Shown here: positions 26,855-35,886 of the stretch, in pieces | How positions within the stretch are numbered: position 1 is the first letter of the stretch | How the letters are laid out: every line of letters starts with the position of its first letter | Assembly (NCBI RefSeq): GCF_020905295.1 | Contig: NZ_JAJJMM010000001.1 | Span: 496,001-560,000, forward strand | Source of the DNA: Flavobacterium piscisymbiosum | GTDB lineage: Bacteria; Bacteroidota; Bacteroidia; Flavobacteriales; Flavobacteriaceae | DNA length: 64,000 nucleotides | Direction: 5' to 3' | Position numbers and translations under genes: made by a program | Notes under the pieces: generated by a model | What the model saw: the letters and a program-made list of their open reading frames with translations, nothing else | What the model was told of the DNA's origin: nothing | Database searches by the model: none

Positions 26855-27298
26855 ATGAACACAACTATACCCAACTGGTTAATAATCGTAAGCGGACTAG
26901 GCCAAATATTTACAGCACTTATCTATCCTTATATTCGTCATAATGTTTTTGATTGGTACAACGATGTAAAACAACTTAAGCCACTTAATCAGGAAATTGC
27001 AAAAACTTATGGCAGATACATTCAGGGATTAAATTTTTGTTTTGGATTAATCGCGATTCTATTTACAACAGAACTTAAAGAACAATCAGCTTTGGCTGTT
27101 GCATTAACGGGATTAATTGCTATGTATTGGGTTGGAAAAGTAGCAACTCAAATTGCCTATTATCCGATGTATCAAATTCCTCAAAAACTAATTTTCAAAA
27201 TTGGAAGTTACTTTATGAACACATTGTTTGTATTGTTTGCAACTGTAAATACAGCATTGTTTCTTTATAATTTAATTGGACATTATAAATTACTATAA
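26855..27298 (+). CDS. Four-helix membrane protein
   Basis: 147 residues with four predicted membrane segments. Notable: FGLIAILFTTELKEQSALAV and a loop KVATQIAYYPMYQIP. No family recognised. It is 17 nt after the DUF2071 gene and 2 nt before the next gene, so part of the same operon. Confidence 0.75.
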   Translation: MNTTIPNWLIIVSGLGQIFTALIYPYIRHNVFDWYNDVKQLKPLNQEIAKTYGRYIQGLNFCFGLIAILFTTELKEQSALAVALTGLIAMYWVGKVATQIAYYPMYQIPQKLIFKIGSYFMNTLFVLFATVNTALFLYNLIGHYKLL

Positions 27299-27300
27299 TC

Positions 27301-27648
27301 ATGAATCTCAACATCATTGGATATTTTATATATCTCGGAGTTACGGTTTTCATCATTTTGAAAGTTGGAAAAATATGCTACAAAAACGGAAATATTTTTG
27401 TTGCAGAATTAATTCCAAATCATGCAGATATCTGTCAAAAAATCAATCAGGTTTTGCTTATGGCTTATTATCTTTTAAATATTGGGTATTGTGCTATGAC
27501 GCTTATTTCCTGGCAGAAAATTTCATCTTCGGCACAATTGATTGAAACGATCGGAGTAAAAACAGCTATTATAATTTTCATCATTTCGATATTACATTAT
27601 TTCAATATCATCATTTTAACCAAGTACATTCATAAATTAATCAAATAA
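27301..27648 (+). CDS. Small membrane protein, paralog of the next gene product
   Basis: 115 residues, three predicted membrane segments. The pattern KICYKNGNIFVAELIPNHADI followed by LLMAYYLLNIGYCAMTLI recurs in the next gene product (KNGKIFMLDIF and FYLLNIGFALMIL), so the two are tandem paralogs. Function unknown. It is separated by 2 nt from the gene before and 18 nt from the one after. Confidence 0.75.
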   Translation: MNLNIIGYFIYLGVTVFIILKVGKICYKNGNIFVAELIPNHADICQKINQVLLMAYYLLNIGYCAMTLISWQKISSSAQLIETIGVKTAIIIFIISILHYFNIIILTKYIHKLIK

Positions 27649-27666
27649 CACCTTAAATTAAATATC

Positions 27667-28053
27667 ATGGAAACTACAAAAATCTTAATTGGTTACGGCA
27701 TTTATTTACCAATCGCTTTATTCCTTACTTATTACGTTTCTAAAACACTTTTTAAAAACGGAAAAATCTTTATGCTGGATATTTTTAAGGGAAGAGAAGA
27801 AATTGCCGAAGCTACGAATAGACTTTTCGAAACAGGTTTTTACCTTTTAAACATTGGTTTTGCCTTAATGATTCTGCAACTGCAATTGAGCAACAATAGT
27901 TATCAGGAATTAATTGAAAGATTAAGCTACAAAATTGGCGGATTTTCTATTTATCTTGGCGTAATGTTATTCTTTAATTTGTATTTTTTCTTTAGAGGAA
28001 AAAGAAAAGCCAAAGAAGCGCAGGAAGAAGAAAGACTGGTTTTTAAAGCATAA
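27667..28053 (+). CDS. Small membrane protein, paralog of the preceding gene product
   Basis: 128 residues, three predicted membrane segments and a charged C-terminal tail (FRGKRKAKEAQEEERLVFK). It shares the KNG-IF and LLNIG core with the preceding protein. Function unknown. A hairpin repeat follows before the next gene, so this may be the end of a coupled block. Confidence 0.75.
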   Translation: METTKILIGYGIYLPIALFLTYYVSKTLFKNGKIFMLDIFKGREEIAEATNRLFETGFYLLNIGFALMILQLQLSNNSYQELIERLSYKIGGFSIYLGVMLFFNLYFFFRGKRKAKEAQEEERLVFKA

Positions 28054-28069
28054 TTTCATATTAAAAGTC

Positions 28070-28140
28070 GCCACGAATTTCACGAATTATCACGAATTAA
28101 TATTTTAAAAATTAGTGCAAATTCGCGGAATTCGTGGCAA
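28070..28140. repeat. Intergenic inverted repeat (GCCACGAATT family)
   Basis: The left arm starts GCCACGAATTTCACGAATTA and the right arm reads, in reverse complement, GCCACGAATTCCGCGAATTT. The arms are imperfect but long, and the centre is A+T-rich. It lies inside the operon downstream of the GbsR-type gene. A half-copy (CACGAATTGCACGGATTTA) occurs at 51636. Confidence 0.75.
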
Positions 28141-28156
28141 AAAAAATCACAAAACC

Positions 28157-29068
28157 ATGAACAAACTTATCATAGCAGCCGGAACAGGATTTTTAGGACA
28201 AGTCTTAGTCAATCATTTCAAAAATAAATTTGAAGAAATTGTAATTCTGACCCGTGGAAAATCGCAAATAATTGACGGAATAAAATATGTAAACTGGAAT
28301 GCCAGAACTTTTTCTGGTTGGGAAAATGAACTTGAAAATGCAACGGTTTTAATAAATCTGGCAGGAAAATCTGTTGATTGTCGTTATACTGAAAAGAATA
28401 AAAAAGAAATCTTATTATCAAGAATTGAAAGCACAAAGATTCTAAACAAAGCGGTTCTGAATTGTAAAACCCCACCAAAACACTGGCTAAATTCTTCAAC
28501 TTCTACTATTTATAGATTTTCTTTGGATAAACAAATGGATGAAATTGATGGAGAAATCGGGAATGATTTTTCTATAAACGTCGCTTTGTCCTGGGAAAAA
28601 GCATTCTTTAAAACCGAAACTCCTAATACTTTAAAAACCGCTTTACGAACTTCAATTGTTTTAGGAAAAAACGGCGGTGCTTTTATTCCGCTTAAAACTT
28701 TGGCAAAAACGGGTTTTGGCGGAAAACAAGGAAAAGGAAATCAATTCATCAGCTGGATTCATGAAGAAGATTTTGCCAATGCGGTTGATTTTATTATCGA
28801 AAGAAAAATTACCGGAGTCATTAATGTTGTTTCTCCTGAGCCAGTTCGCAATGCTAATTTTATGCAAAAGCTTAGAAAAGCAGTTGGTTTTCCTTTCGGA
28901 ATTCCGGTAAATACTTTTTTACTAAAAATTGGATCTTTCTTTATTCGAACAGAAGCTGAATTGGTTTTGAAAAGCAGAAATGTGATTCCGAAAAAGCTTT
29001 TAGAAAATGGGTTTAAGTTTAAGTTTGGAGATATTGACGAGGCTTTTACAAATTTATTAAAGAAATGA
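28157..29068 (+). CDS. TIGR01777-type SDR-like oxidoreductase
   Basis: 303 residues from the ATG at 28157; an ATG at 28115 would put the leader inside the repeat. The nucleotide-binding loop is AAGTGFLGQVL at the start, then NLAGKSVDCRYTEKNKKEI, SSTSTIYR and a C-terminal DUF1731-like part (FRYP-type region, here AVGFPFGIPVN and RNVIPKKLLENGFKFKFGD). It is an extended SDR related to E. coli YfcH; the substrate is unknown. It overlaps the next gene by 4 nt. Confidence 0.85.
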   Translation: MNKLIIAAGTGFLGQVLVNHFKNKFEEIVILTRGKSQIIDGIKYVNWNARTFSGWENELENATVLINLAGKSVDCRYTEKNKKEILLSRIESTKILNKAVLNCKTPPKHWLNSSTSTIYRFSLDKQMDEIDGEIGNDFSINVALSWEKAFFKTETPNTLKTALRTSIVLGKNGGAFIPLKTLAKTGFGGKQGKGNQFISWIHEEDFANAVDFIIERKITGVINVVSPEPVRNANFMQKLRKAVGFPFGIPVNTFLLKIGSFFIRTEAELVLKSRNVIPKKLLENGFKFKFGDIDEAFTNLLKK

Positions 29069-29475
29069 AAGAACAAAATACAGATTGGATTTTTTTATTT
29101 AAACATTGGATCCTCACATTGTTACTAGGTCCAGTTATTTGTCAACTAATAATGTATATTATAGTTTTACATCCAAATAAAATTGTAGGCTTATTAGAAG
29201 TATTTCCCTTAGCTTTTATTTTTAGTTTGCTTTTTTCAATCCCCACCTATATTATCTATGCCTCCGCTTACAATTATTTTTCTAAAAAAGACTTACCAAT
29301 TTTACTTTCAAAATTCATTTTAATTTCAATAGCCGTGAGCGGTATTTTTATAACTTCATATCTCATAAAAGGATACATGTGGTTGGATATTGCAATATCT
29401 TATTCCATTTCATCTATTATTAGCGGATTATTTTTTAAGTTGAATTTTAAAGATGAAGAAGAAAACGCAGAATAG
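29065..29475 (+). CDS. Four-helix membrane protein
   Basis: 136 residues with four predicted membrane segments and no recognised family. It overlaps the TIGR01777-type gene by ATGA and ends the run of genes that follows the GbsR-type regulator. Confidence 0.7.
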   Translation: MKEQNTDWIFLFKHWILTLLLGPVICQLIMYIIVLHPNKIVGLLEVFPLAFIFSLLFSIPTYIIYASAYNYFSKKDLPILLSKFILISIAVSGIFITSYLIKGYMWLDIAISYSISSIISGLFFKLNFKDEEENAE

Positions 29476-29539
29476 ATTTCTTTAAAACTTAGGTGAAGCA
29501 AAATATTTGCAGAAAACATACTACACGTTCTTTCATTAG

Positions 29540-29700
29540 CTCCAGAGGAGCGCCATATTTATAGAAATCAATAATCAGACCCACCTTTAAGCTCCGGCGG
29601 AGCGACATATTTTTATTACTACTATATATTACCCAGATGGGGTTTTCAATAAAATCCATTATTTTTCCATAAATACATCGTCCCGCAGGGACTTACTACT
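29540..29700. repeat. Intergenic element with three GC-rich mini-hairpins
   Basis: Three short perfect hairpins stand out in an A+T-rich gap: GCTCC-AGA-GGAGC near 29541, GCTCC-GGC-GGAGC near 29591, and GTCCC-GCA-GGGAC near 29681. The first two are each followed by a similar CGCCATATTT / CGACATATTT word. It looks like a dispersed repeat made of two related modules plus a third. No gene in the gap 29476-29801. Confidence 0.7.
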
Positions 29701-29801
29701 ATGAGTATATATGCTTTATTAAATCATCCAAAAAAATAACAATATAAAATCTTCGTCAAAGTTTTAAATTTTGACAAATACAACTCATACCAACACCAAC
29801 C

Positions 29802-30257
29802 ATGACCACAATTCACCTCACCACAAAAATAAAAGCACCAAAACAAACCGTTTTCGATGCATCCAGAAACATAGATATTCACCAACAATCTGCAAGTCCT
29901 ACAAATGAAAAGGCAATTGCCGGCGTAACATTTGGTTTGATTAATTTAAACGAAACAGTAACTTGGCGTGGCAAACATTTTGGCTTTTATCTCACCCATA
30001 AAAGCAAGATTACAGCAATGGATTTTTATGATTATTTTGTGGATGAAATGGAAGAAGGGAAATTTAAAACTTTTAGACACGAACATTTTTTTGAAGAAGA
30101 AAACGGCGTTACAATCATGAAAGACAAATTGCAATATGAAACTCCATTTGGAATTTTTGGCGAACTTTTCGATATTTTATTTCTTGAAAAACATCTGACT
30201 CAATTTCTTTTAGAACGAAATAAAGTACTGAAAGAAGTTTCGGAAAAACAGATTTAA
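29802..30257 (+). CDS. SRPBCC family protein
   Basis: 151 residues, no signal peptide. The start IHLTTKIKAPKQTVFDASR and the later FYDYFVDEMEEGKFKTFRHEH and GVTIMKDKLQYETPFG fit the START/SRPBCC ligand-binding fold, often labelled cell division inhibitor. The ligand is unknown. It stands alone between a repeat element and the following surface-protein gene. Confidence 0.85.
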   Translation: MTTIHLTTKIKAPKQTVFDASRNIDIHQQSASPTNEKAIAGVTFGLINLNETVTWRGKHFGFYLTHKSKITAMDFYDYFVDEMEEGKFKTFRHEHFFEEENGVTIMKDKLQYETPFGIFGELFDILFLEKHLTQFLLERNKVLKEVSEKQI

Positions 30258-30339
30258 AATAAATTTATTATTTCCCTTTATGAAAAATAAACTTACATTT
30301 ACAAGCAACTAAAAATTCCAAAACCAAAACCTGACTTGC

Positions 30340-33300
30340 ATGAAAAAACTCTACTTACTGTTATTTTTTTTCTTATTCTCCTTATTACATTCACAAAATC
30401 CTGCAGAAATTGATTTAAGTTATGACTACAATGATCATGACTTAATTTTAGATGGCAATGTAACAACAAGCATTACTCTATCTGATGGTAAAGTAATATT
30501 AGTTGGTGAATTTACCGGTTATCGCACAGGGAATAGTGTCGTTATTAAAACAGGCAGTATTATCAGGCTTAACTCAGATTTATCATACGACAGTACTTTT
30601 GATATTGGCAAAAAGCTTGTAGGGCCAATTTATTCTGTTGCTTTACAATCGACAGGAAAAATAGTGGTTGCAGGTTCTTTCACTTCGTATAATGGCACTG
30701 AAATAGATCGCTCATTGCTAAGATTTAATGCTGATGGGAGCTTAGATACTACTTTTAAATCTACAGAAGCAAAATATAGTGGTATTAAGCAAGTAAAAAC
30801 AGGTCCGGATAATAAAATTTACACTGTAGCAGGATCAAGAATAAGCAGGCTGACCGCAAATGGCGATCCTGACTCTTTTTCCAGATCTTATGGTAATTCG
30901 GCAATTGCTTTTGCAGTAGATAAGGATGGCAAAATGGTTATAGGTGCCTATGATTATGATGGTCAGCAGGCTTTTAAAATAAATCCCACCGGCTATCCCG
31001 TATCCGGCTACGAACCAGGCTTCAACTATTTTGACTGTGGTATAAATTCTGTAGATATTCAATCTGATGGAAAAATATTAGTGGGAGGATCGTTTCGATC
31101 TTATGGATCAAAATACACCTCTTATGTCTCTGTTAACTATTTGGTAAGAATAAATCTCGATGGTTCGCTTGACACATCATTTTCCTGTCCGGAACTTATT
31201 GGAGAATATCTTGGGTATTGTGCTAATGCCAAAGTTACTGTTGTTTTAGCGCAGCCAGATAATAAAATATTAGTTGGAGGAATATTCCCTCCATATAAAG
31301 GAGCTCCGTCGAGAAATTTGATTCGTTTAAACAGTGACGGAACTATTGATAATACTTTTGTTACCGGCACAGGAACCAATGCAGGAATAAACGCAATAAG
31401 TCTGCGACCTAACGGGAACATTTTAGTTTGTGCTTCTAATGTTATTAATGGTTCCTATATCAATCTTTTAGTTTATAATAGTTATGATATCAAAACTTTC
31501 TTTGAATTAGACAGTAAGGGAAAATTAGTAAATCGAGAGAAAAGTTCAACAATTAATGCAGAAAAAATACTTCAACGACCAGATGGTAAATTCAATATTA
31601 TAGGAGAATCAAGAGCACCTTACCACAGAGGTTTAAAGACCATAAACAATGACGGAAGTCTTGCGATAAATACCAATTTATTTGGAGCATTTGATAATGA
31701 ACCGGTAGGTTCATCAGGACCAACAGAAGCTACTTCTTGTTTGGATGGTGTTATACAGCCAGACGGAAAAATGATACTAGTGGGAGATTTTCATACCTAT
31801 AATGATGTTCTCGCAGATGGATTAGTCAGATTAAATAGTGACTATACACTAGACACTTCGTTTAATATTGGTAAAAGTTTTACCTTTAGCGATGGAGATG
31901 CTGCAATACGATCTGTAGCATTACAACCTGATGGTAAAATATTAGTAGGAGGTTATTTTGATACTTTTAGAGGAATACCTACTAAGAGCAAAGTAATTCG
32001 CCTAAATAGCAATGGAGAACTGGACAGTACTTTTAGTACTACCACCAATATTGGCTCCGGACCAACACAAATTGAAGTACAGCCAGATGGTAAAATACTT
32101 ATCAATGTATCCGGCTTATTTCGACTAAATTCTGACGGAACGATAGATACTTCGTTTAATCCTCAAGCTGGTCCCAGCTTATTTGCAAAATTTGCTTTAT
32201 TACCGGATGGAAAAATATTGGTTCCAGATGATAATAGAATTAAAAGAATGCATAGTAACGGAAGCATTGATACATCATTTAATTCCGGAGAATTTGATAA
32301 TGCTGTTTCAAATTCTTTTGCTATTCAAGCTGACGGAAAAATTTTATGCGCCGGACGATTTAATCATTTCGATAATGTTAGCACAAGAGGTCTTTTAAGA
32401 TTAAATGCAGACGGAACACTTGATCCGGGTTTTAATATTGGAACAGGTTTTAATGCTAAAGTAGAATCTGTATTTATTGAAGCTGACGGAAAAATCCTTG
32501 TAACCGGATCGTTCACCAATTATAATGGTGCCTGGTGCAATGGTTCTGTAAGACTACTTGGAGGAGATGCATTTGTTGTAAATGGTCAAAGCAAAATTGA
32601 CTATACCAATAATGGATGTGATGTAAACGATATTGTATTTCCTAATTTAAAATTTGATATAGCAGCCAACTCCGTTAATTCAGTGTTTATTTCCAATAAT
32701 ACCGGAAATTATTCCATTCCTCTGCCATCTGGAAAACATACCATTACACCTAAATTAGAAAATCCGGAATATTTTAATATTCAGCCTAAAAGTATAAGTG
32801 CCAATTTTCCTTCTCAGGCTAGTCCTTTAATTACCAATTTCTGTTTTACACCAAATGGTATTCATCCTGATTTAGAAATTAGTTTCATACCAATAAATTC
32901 GGCAGTACCGGGCTTTATAAGTAAATATAAGATACTTTACAAAAACAAAGGAAATCAGATTCAGTCGGGCTCAGTAAATTTCACTTTTGATGATAGCATA
33001 TTAGATGTTCTATTAACATCTCCAACCACAACCAGCAAAACTACTGGTAATTTGAAATGGAATTTTACCAATTTATCTCCACTTGAAACTCGTGAAATAC
33101 TACTTAACATTCGTGTTAATAAACCAACAGATACACCTCCCGCAAATGGAGGAACTATTTTAAAATATACTGCAGAAATTACGTCATCTTCAACTGATGA
33201 GGCTCCTAAAGACAATACTTTTAACTTTGATCATGTTGTAGTAAATTCTTTTGATCCTAATGATAAAACATGCTTAGAAGGAGCAATAGTCCAATCTTCA

Positions 33301-33921
33301 AAGATTGGTGACTATGTGCATTATGTAATTCGCTTTGAAAATTCAGGCACTTACAAAGCACAGAATGTAACGGTAAGAGATGTTATAGACACAAATAAGT
33401 TTGATATAACTACATTAATCCCGCAAACCGGAAGTCATTTATTTACCACAAAAATTGCTGATGGTAATAAAGTGGAGTTTTTGTTTGAAGGTATTGATCT
33501 TCCTTTTGACGATGCTAATAATGATGGTTATGTATCTTTTAAAATTAAAACAAAATCTACTTTAAAGGCAGGAGACGAATTTAGTAATTCTTCGAGTATT
33601 TATTTTGACTATAATTCTGCAATAGTAACAAATACAGCTACTACAAAAATTGAAGGAACACTTAGTAATCCCAATTTCTCAACTACAAGTAATTTTATTA
33701 TCTACCCTAATCCAGTACATGACATCTTATTTATAAGCAAAAAACAAGATCAGGAGATTAAATCTTTAAATGTATATAACACGCTTGGTCAGATCATTTT
33801 ATCTTATCCAAATGCCAATGCGCTTTCTCAAATTAATGTTTCGAACTTACCCTCAGGTTCTTATTTTATAAAAATAAAATCAGATAACGGAGTTTCAAAT
33901 AGTACATTTATTAAAAAGTAG
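30340..33921 (+). CDS. Delta-60 repeat surface protein with type A T9SS sorting domain
   Basis: 1193 residues. The signal peptide ends LFSLLHSQ. Residues about 25-745 hold a series of delta-60-type beta-propeller repeats of the form QPDGKILVGGxF...RLNxDGxxDxSF. Then come an Ig-like region and a DUF7619-type domain starting SFDPNDKTCLEGAIV and containing YVIRFENSGTYKAQNVTVRD. The last ~75 residues, IIYPNPVHDILFI...NLPSGSYFIKI, are a type A sorting domain, so the protein is exported by type IX secretion and attached to or released from the surface. Function is unknown. Confidence 0.9.
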   Translation: MKKLYLLLFFFLFSLLHSQNPAEIDLSYDYNDHDLILDGNVTTSITLSDGKVILVGEFTGYRTGNSVVIKTGSIIRLNSDLSYDSTFDIGKKLVGPIYSVALQSTGKIVVAGSFTSYNGTEIDRSLLRFNADGSLDTTFKSTEAKYSGIKQVKTGPDNKIYTVAGSRISRLTANGDPDSFSRSYGNSAIAFAVDKDGKMVIGAYDYDGQQAFKINPTGYPVSGYEPGFNYFDCGINSVDIQSDGKILVGGSFRSYGSKYTSYVSVNYLVRINLDGSLDTSFSCPELIGEYLGYCANAKVTVVLAQPDNKILVGGIFPPYKGAPSRNLIRLNSDGTIDNTFVTGTGTNAGINAISLRPNGNILVCASNVINGSYINLLVYNSYDIKTFFELDSKGKLVNREKSSTINAEKILQRPDGKFNIIGESRAPYHRGLKTINNDGSLAINTNLFGAFDNEPVGSSGPTEATSCLDGVIQPDGKMILVGDFHTYNDVLADGLVRLNSDYTLDTSFNIGKSFTFSDGDAAIRSVALQPDGKILVGGYFDTFRGIPTKSKVIRLNSNGELDSTFSTTTNIGSGPTQIEVQPDGKILINVSGLFRLNSDGTIDTSFNPQAGPSLFAKFALLPDGKILVPDDNRIKRMHSNGSIDTSFNSGEFDNAVSNSFAIQADGKILCAGRFNHFDNVSTRGLLRLNADGTLDPGFNIGTGFNAKVESVFIEADGKILVTGSFTNYNGAWCNGSVRLLGGDAFVVNGQSKIDYTNNGCDVNDIVFPNLKFDIAANSVNSVFISNNTGNYSIPLPSGKHTITPKLENPEYFNIQPKSISANFPSQASPLITNFCFTPNGIHPDLEISFIPINSAVPGFISKYKILYKNKGNQIQSGSVNFTFDDSILDVLLTSPTTTSKTTGNLKWNFTNLSPLETREILLNIRVNKPTDTPPANGGTILKYTAEITSSSTDEAPKDNTFNFDHVVVNSFDPNDKTCLEGAIVQSSKIGDYVHYVIRFENSGTYKAQNVTVRDVIDTNKFDITTLIPQTGSHLFTTKIADGNKVEFLFEGIDLPFDDANNDGYVSFKIKTKSTLKAGDEFSNSSSIYFDYNSAIVTNTATTKIEGTLSNPNFSTTSNFIIYPNPVHDILFISKKQDQEIKSLNVYNTLGQIILSYPNANALSQINVSNLPSGSYFIKIKSDNGVSNSTFIKK

Positions 33922-33936
33922 TTACTTAAAAAACAC

Positions 33937-33990
33937 AAAAAGGTCGTTATTCAATAATCTTAAAACATGATATTGTAACTACCTTTTTCA
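33937..33990. terminator. Weak terminator-like hairpin
   Basis: AAAAAGGT-GTTA arms pair with TAAC-ACCTTTTT across a loop of about 20 nt, ending in a T run. The stem has mismatches. Placed just after the surface-protein gene. Confidence 0.45.
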
Positions 33991-34103
33991 TTGCATTTAC
34001 TTTTAAAAATAAGACCCCACGTTTTTTCGAAACAAACTGATTTAAAATAATTTTCTTACTTTTATATGTATTGCAACAATTGCAAATCATTAAAAATAAA
34101 CTT

Positions 34104-34502
34104 ATGACTCTAAAAACTAAAATTTTATCGATAGCATTTTTCACTTTTTCGATTATTGGATTCGCGCAAAGTAATTGCACTACTCTAAAAGGCTGTGAAA
34201 GAAAATTATGTGAATTGAACACAAAATTAGCTGCTGCTAAAAAAGCCGGAAATCAAAACCAAATAAAAGGTGTTGAAGATGCTATAGCTCAAACTAAAAA
34301 GAACTGTACAACGAAAACCGTAAACAAAGATCTTGACAAAAAAGTAAAAGAAAAACAACAAAAAGTAAACGAAAGAACTGCCGATTTGAACGAAGCAATT
34401 AAAAACAACGAAAGCAAGGAAAAAATCGATAAGAAAAAGAAAAAACTAAGTGAAGCTAAAGCTGATTTGAATAAAGCTCTTGCTGAACAAAAGACGAAAT
34501 AA
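34104..34502 (+). CDS. DUF1090-like (YqjC-type) periplasmic protein
   Basis: 132 residues from the ATG at 34104. The signal peptide is MTLKTKILSIAFFTFSIIGFA. The mature part has CERKLCELNTKLAAAKKAGN, GVEDAIAQTKKNC and a long Lys/Glu-rich helical tail, matching DUF1090 of E. coli YqjC. It is small, helical and probably periplasmic. An ATG at 34071 would put extra residues before the signal peptide and is less likely. Confidence 0.8.
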   Translation: MTLKTKILSIAFFTFSIIGFAQSNCTTLKGCERKLCELNTKLAAAKKAGNQNQIKGVEDAIAQTKKNCTTKTVNKDLDKKVKEKQQKVNERTADLNEAIKNNESKEKIDKKKKKLSEAKADLNKALAEQKTK

Positions 34503-34858
34503 TTTTTCTCACGCAGATTCTGCAGATTTTAATAAAATAAATTGATCTATTAACTTTCTTTTGAAAATGAATTTTATCGCTTTACGGTTTGCGTGAGGGA
34601 TTGAGGACATGCCATTAAGTAAAGTTTTTAAAAAATAAAATTTCCAAATCAAATCCGTTTTTATCCGCGTTTTCACGAAGTAAATCTGTTTTATCTGCGT
34701 CAAAATTAGACGCTGATTTTACTGATTCGCTAAAGCGAAAACGCTGATAAAAACAGATTTTTTCTAATTACTTTCTTGATTAAACTGATAAGTAATTTTA
34801 TAGATTCCCTTAACTTAATGACATTGCCAGCAGATACATGTCCATAAATTAGCGTATT
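34503..34858. repeat. Repeat-bearing intergenic region with long hairpin
   Basis: Arms AAATCTGTTTTATCTGCG (34682-34699) and CGCTGATAAAAACAGATTT (34742-34760) pair with one mismatch and one bulge, and the interior holds TTCGCT-AA-AGCGAA (34726-34739). Nearby, CTTAACTTAATGACATTGCC (34811) recurs almost exactly at 39187. No gene was recognised. Confidence 0.7.
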
Positions 34859-35665
34859 CTAAAGAAAAACAATCATCAGCCACCAAAAAATCGGTACACT
34901 TTCTACCCAAAAAGAAGTATAATATTTGGAGCGATTTTGGTTTGCAAAAGCAATAAACAACATGAGCATTACAACCATGATGAGGTTTATGATGAGTTCA
35001 TGAAAAGTAAAGGTCAGAATACCCACAATCCAAAACGGAATCAATAATAAAAATCCTAAAATCTTGGTTTTCTTTACGCCTATTGTTTGAGGAACGGTTT
35101 TGAGATGCGGATCATCATTGGCCAAATCTAAAATTTCGAAAACCAGAATCAAGACAAAAACCAAGACAAAACGCTGAATACATTTAATGAAAAAATCTGG
35201 TATAAACGGAACTTCAGCATTTATATAAGGTAAAACCAAGGTCGCTCCTACCCAACAAAGGGCAACAATATAAATTTTTACTCCTGCCCAATTTCGGGCA
35301 TTTTTTCTGTTAGGAAAAAAAGGCAAAGTATAAAGTGCAGTGATGGCAAAAATAATAACCGAAACAATTTGAGTAATTCGTTTGAGATGGAAAAAATAAT
35401 AGCCTACTAAAACGAGTGAAATGAGACTTAAAACAGCGATAATTTTTAACTGAATTCCGATTGGTTTTTTCTTCACGCGAACCAACGCATCATATTTAAC
35501 AAAATTATACCCCACAATTGTTCCAAAAAAAACGAACAAAGCCATTGGCTCATCATACTGAATATGAAACACATGAAACGTAACACGAACCAAAGCATAA
35601 CAGGATAAAGCCACATGAATACTGCTATTGAGGTAAAAATCGAATATCTGTTTTAGTAGTTTCAT
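34859..35665 (-). CDS. UbiA-like prenyltransferase family membrane protein
   Basis: 268 residues with about eight membrane helices. The first Asp-rich site is degenerate (GYNFVKYDA, Asn54-Asp59) and the second reads FEILDLANDDPHLKTVPQTI, the usual position of the second Asp motif followed by the TxP segment. The normal UbiA motifs are NDxxDxxxD and DxxxDxxxG, so it may be an inactive or specialised member. No partner genes nearby. Confidence 0.75.
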   Translation of the reverse strand: MKLLKQIFDFYLNSSIHVALSCYALVRVTFHVFHIQYDEPMALFVFFGTIVGYNFVKYDALVRVKKKPIGIQLKIIAVLSLISLVLVGYYFFHLKRITQIVSVIIFAITALYTLPFFPNRKNARNWAGVKIYIVALCWVGATLVLPYINAEVPFIPDFFIKCIQRFVLVFVLILVFEILDLANDDPHLKTVPQTIGVKKTKILGFLLLIPFWIVGILTFTFHELIINLIMVVMLMLFIAFANQNRSKYYTSFWVESVPIFWWLMIVFL

Positions 35666-35886
35666 TCTTTAAATCTAATCAATTATTAACAAATCAACTC
35701 TTTAGTTGTAAATTTCATAAAAATTGAAGTTAAAAATACCTATTAAATTATTAATAATACTTAATTTTGCGCGACAAAAAAACAACACATTTACTATAAA
35801 ATGTAATAAACCTTGTATTACACTTGATTAAGTCAAAGAAGATACCTCGCGAATTGCATTGCCCTTAAAAAATTATATAGCTACAA
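35666..35886. other. Divergent intergenic region before gcvP
   Basis: TAATTTTG at 35762-35769 is a possible -7 element, with no -33 TTG at the expected distance. It would give a leader of about 115 nt, with small hairpins (CATTTACTATAAAATG). There is nothing here that resembles the glycine riboswitch. Confidence 0.4.

Noticed and set aside
27276..27545. Frame overlapping the two small membrane-protein genes
   Set aside because: It overlaps the better supported gene at 27301 in another frame and has a Cys- and His-rich translation with no membrane pattern.
35770..35886. Glycine riboswitch before gcvP
   Set aside because: No tandem aptamer-like structure; only short A+T-rich hairpins are seen.
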